NCBI GenBank assembly: GCA_030597995.1
Contig: JAUVQV010000051.1
Coordinates: 1-6,560 of the forward strand
Reading direction: 5' to 3'
Source of the DNA: Candidatus Rokuibacteriota bacterium
Lineage (GTDB): Bacteria; JAUVQV01
Length of the DNA: 6,560 nt
A model generated the notes under the pieces. That model was given only the letters and a program-made list of their open reading frames with translations, had not been told where the DNA came from and made no database searches. Every line of letters starts with the position of its first letter. The first letter of the stretch is position 1. Made by a program: the position numbers and the translations under genes. Positions 4,772 through 6,560 of the stretch are shown here, piece after piece.

Positions 4772-6055
4772 TCATATGTTCTTCAACGCCCGGCGCTGTA
4801 CCGCCAGGGTTTTTTCCAGGTCCCCCCGGGTGTGGGCCAGGGAGATAAAGCTGGCCTCGAACTGGGAGGGAGCCAGATAGATTCCGCCCCGCAACATCCG
4901 GGAGAAGTAGTTGGCATAACGTCTGGTGTTGGCCCGCTTGGCGGTGGCGTAGTCCCTGACCCGTCCGCGGGTGAAAAAGAGGCAGGAGATCGAGCCCACC
5001 CGGTTCTGCACCGCCCGCACCCCGGCCCTTTTGAGATTCTCGGCCGTTCCCCGGGCCAGGAACTCTCCTTTTCCCTCCAGCTTCCGGAAGGCGCCAGGGT
5101 GGGAGAGGATCTCCAGGGTCGTGATCCCGGCGGCCATAGCCAGTGGATTGCCGGAGAGGGTACCGGCCTGATACACCGGACCCCGGGGGGCGATCTGCTC
5201 CATCAGGTCGCGGCGGCCGCCGTAGGCCCCGACCGGGAGACCGCCGCCGATGATTTTTCCGAGGCAGGTGAGGTCGGCCCGGACCCCGTAGTACTCCTGA
5301 GCTCCTCCGTAGGCGACCCGGAAGCCGGTGATCACCTCGTCGAATATCAAAAGGGCGCCGTAGGTCCTGGTAATTTCCCGGAGCCTCTCCAGAAAGCCCG
5401 GCCGAGGCGGAATGACCCCGGCGTTGGCCGCCACCGGTTCCACAATTACCGCTGCGATTTTGCCCTTTCTCCGGCGGAACATCCTTTCCACCGCCTCCGG
5501 GTCGTTGAAGGGGAGGGTGATGGTGTGCCGCGCGAGACCGCCCGGGACGCCGGGGCTGTCGGGGATTCCCAGGGTCATGGCCCCCGAGCCGGCTTTGACA
5601 AGCATCTGGTCGGAGTGCCCGTGATAGCAGCCCTCGAACTTGACGATGTCCTCCCGGTGGGTGGCGGCGCGCGCCAGACGAAGGGCGCTCATCACGGCTT
5701 CGGTTCCGGAGTTGACCATCCGCACCAGTTCGATCGAGGGGAAGGCATCACGCACCATTTTGGCCAGGGTGTTTTCGGCCTCGGTGGGGGCGCCGTACGA
5801 CGTGCCCCGCTGCGCGGCTTCGGCGACCGCGGCCACCACCCGGGGGTGGGCGTGGCCGACGATCATCGGTCCCCAGGAAGAGACATAGTCGATGTAAGTG
5901 CGCCGCTCGACGTCGGTGATTTTGGATCCCCGCGCGCGCGCAATGAAAAGGGGTTGACCGCCGACGGCCTGGAAGGCCCGGACCGGGCTGTTCACCCCGC
6001 CCGGCATGAGCCTCTGGGCTTCCCGGTAGAGGCCCGCGGATCTTAGTCTGGGCAT
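4772..6055 (-). CDS. hemL: glutamate-1-semialdehyde 2,1-aminomutase
   Basis: This PLP enzyme (EC 5.4.3.8) converts glutamate-1-semialdehyde to 5-aminolevulinate, the last step of the C5 route to heme, siroheme and cobalamin. The 427-residue length is typical. Visible hallmarks are MPGGVNSPVRAF (17-28), SWGPMIVGHAHP (60-71), the phosphate-binding NSGTEA (115-120), FEGCYHGHSD (140-149), the cofactor-contacting Asp239 in IFDEVITGFR, the Schiff-base Lys267 in CLGKIIGGGLPVGAYGG, and GTLSGNPLAMAAG (298-310). No key residue is missing. The ATG at 6055 has GGAG 5 nt upstream. The stop codon lies 1 nt before atpZ, placing a tetrapyrrole gene at the head of the F0 operon. A sigma70-like promoter lies about 45 nt upstream of the start. 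The opposite strand contains a long spurious open frame caused by the high GC content. Confidence 0.97.
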   Translation of the reverse strand: MPRLRSAGLYREAQRLMPGGVNSPVRAFQAVGGQPLFIARARGSKITDVERRTYIDYVSSWGPMIVGHAHPRVVAAVAEAAQRGTSYGAPTEAENTLAKMVRDAFPSIELVRMVNSGTEAVMSALRLARAATHREDIVKFEGCYHGHSDQMLVKAGSGAMTLGIPDSPGVPGGLARHTITLPFNDPEAVERMFRRRKGKIAAVIVEPVAANAGVIPPRPGFLERLREITRTYGALLIFDEVITGFRVAYGGAQEYYGVRADLTCLGKIIGGGLPVGAYGGRRDLMEQIAPRGPVYQAGTLSGNPLAMAAGITTLEILSHPGAFRKLEGKGEFLARGTAENLKRAGVRAVQNRVGSISCLFFTRGRVRDYATAKRANTRRYANYFSRMLRGGIYLAPSQFEASFISLAHTRGDLEKTLAVQRRALKNI

Positions 6056-6100
6056 CTCAGCTCCATGTTGATGAGAGGATTTTCACACGCGACCTTACAT

Positions 6101-6129
6101 CTTGTATCACGTGCGGTTTTTTTTTTCAA
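6101..6129 (-). promoter_or_regulatory. sigma70-like promoter of the hemL-atp operon
   Basis: On the - strand TTGAAA (6129-6124) and TACAAG (6106-6101) are separated by exactly 17 bp; each matches 4 of 6 consensus positions. The spacer begins inside a run of ten A residues and contains the palindrome CACGTG (6113-6108). The predicted transcript would start near 6094, giving a leader of about 40 nt before the hemL ATG. Spacing and position are good, but no experiment supports it. Confidence 0.45.
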
Positions 6130-6135
6130 CCTAAA

Positions 6136-6152
6136 AAGGCAGGATGTGTGCT
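6136..6152 (+). promoter_or_regulatory. possible sigma54-type (-24/-12) promoter upstream of rnfC
   Basis: The + strand has GGCAGG then GTGCT with the invariant GG (6138-6139) and GC (6150-6151) separated by exactly 10 nt, the spacing required by sigma54. It departs from the TGGCACG-N4-TTGCW consensus at the first T, at one C and at the first T of TTGC. It lies about 120 nt before the rnfC start. No activator site is recognised, and a match of this quality can arise by chance. Confidence 0.22.
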
Positions 6153-6196
6153 ACCATAACCTGAGGGCATCATTAATAATTGTCTGAATCGGACAT

Positions 6197-6213
6197 TCCG
6201 GGCGGAGCCCGGA
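6197..6213 (+). other. GC-rich hairpin in the leader region of rnfC
   Basis: TCCGGGC (6197-6203) and GCCCGGA (6207-6213) form a perfect 7-bp stem with a GGA triloop, about 55 nt before the rnfC ATG. There is no following T tract, so it is not a standard intrinsic terminator. It may be an RNA structure in the rnfC leader or have no function. Confidence 0.4.
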
Positions 6214-6267
6214 CCAAAAGACACACTCGACGGGCTGATCGTGGTGGTTTTTACGATGGGGGACCTC

Positions 6268-6560
6268 ATGGCTGAGAGAAGCGGGGAGTTTCAGGGCGGG
6301 ATTCACCCCGCCTACCGCAAAGAGGCGACCTCACAGCTGAGAGTTGAGCCGCTGGCTCCTCCGCCGGTGGCCATCGTTTCTCTGCAGCAGCACATCGGGG
6401 CGCGGTGCCGGCCGTTGGTCAAGGTTGGAGACCAGGTCAAGGTAGGGACCAGGATCGGGGAGACCGAGGCCTTCGTCTCCGCACCAGTGCACGCCTCGAT
6501 CTCGGGGAAGGTAGTGCAGGTCGCCCCGCAGCCGCATCCCATCGGGATACCGGTCGAGGC
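6268..6560 (+). CDS. rnfC: RnfC, electron transport complex subunit C, N-terminal part (3' truncated by window edge)
   Basis: About 97 residues are visible. The GGIHP motif (residues 10-14), then the PPPVAIVSLQQHIGA block, the KVGDQVKVGTRIGE hairpin and FVSAPVHASISGKVV form the RnfC N-terminal barrel/biotinyl-lipoyl-like domain. The Rossmann-like NADH/FMN domain and 4Fe-4S ferredoxin motifs lie beyond the edge. RnfC is the peripheral NADH-side subunit of the Rnf complex, which couples reduced ferredoxin:NAD+ electron transfer to Na+ or H+ export. It is usually the first gene of rnfCDGEAB. The ATG at 6268 is preferred because it has GGGGGA just upstream and puts GGIHP about ten residues in, as in relatives; the in-frame ATG at 6256 and GTGs at 6241/6244 are alternatives. 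The gene is divergent from hemL. Confidence 0.92.
   Translation, partial: MAERSGEFQGGIHPAYRKEATSQLRVEPLAPPPVAIVSLQQHIGARCRPLVKVGDQVKVGTRIGETEAFVSAPVHASISGKVVQVAPQPHPIGIPVE

Noticed and set aside
5931..5940. CG-alternating run inside hemL as a possible Z-DNA or repeat feature
   Set aside because: It is only about ten bases and is explained by Arg/Ala codons in a GC-rich gene.
4559..6046. A 495-codon open frame on the + strand, opposite hemL
   Set aside because: It is rich in Gly, Pro, Arg and His with no recognisable domain, and it lies entirely antisense to hemL and the 5' part of atpZ, whose conserved motifs are clear. It is a high-GC antisense artefact.
1..6560. CRISPR array, tRNA or rRNA gene
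   Set aside because: No regularly spaced repeat with unique spacers was found (the 20-bp repeats at 2743 are directly adjacent), and no tRNA cloverleaf or conserved rRNA stretch was recognised on reading both strands.

Overview
The window looks like part of a bacterial chromosome in which a lower-GC accessory (defence/toxin-antitoxin-like) segment abuts a GC-rich housekeeping bioenergetics segment. The organism is probably an anaerobe of the Desulfobacterota (former Deltaproteobacteria) or a neighbouring phylum. This is inferred from a split F0 operon (atpZ-atpI-atpB-atpE with no F1 genes attached), a c subunit with a signal-peptide-like N-terminal extension, an adjacent rnfC, and the C5-pathway heme gene hemL. 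No ribosomal or other marker gene is present to settle the assignment.

Layout. (1) 1-756, + strand: the C-terminal part of a large protein that I recognise as a DUF499-type ATPase, a family found in anti-phage gene clusters; it runs off the left edge. A very short frame (766-855) follows it. (2) 931-2526, - strand: two consecutive two-gene modules, each a small minimal-type nucleotidyltransferase (AbiEii/DUF6036-like) overlapping a roughly 65-71 residue partner. The gene order is reversed between them: small protein first in the 2526-1761 module, nucleotidyltransferase first in the 1652-931 module. (3) 2527-2965: non-coding, with three 20-bp tandem repeats built from GTGAC/GTCAC half-sites and, at its right end, a strong intrinsic terminator for the ATP synthase operon.

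(4) 2966-6055, - strand: a tightly packed operon transcribed hemL - atpZ - atpI - atpB - atpE and closed by the terminator at 2911-2947. hemL makes 5-aminolevulinate for tetrapyrroles. atpB and atpE encode the proton/sodium channel (subunit a) and the rotor ring (subunit c). atpI and atpZ are accessory membrane proteins thought to help c-ring assembly or divalent cation supply. Subunit c carries Gln, Glu-Ser and Tyr at the positions that bind Na+ in sodium-driven ATP synthases. (5) 6056-6267: a divergent intergenic region with a sigma70-like promoter for hemL and, more weakly, a sigma54-like element and a hairpin before rnfC. (6) 6268-6560, + strand: the N-terminal part of RnfC, the NADH-side subunit of the Rnf ion-pumping ferredoxin:NAD+ oxidoreductase; it runs off the right edge.

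Together the right half links an Rnf ion pump with an F0 whose rotor may use Na+, a sensible combination for an energy-limited anaerobe. The left half looks like the edge of a defence island. I see no clearly new system fully contained in the window; the best candidates for a second look are the paired nucleotidyltransferase modules beside the DUF499 gene and the c-ring ion-binding signature.
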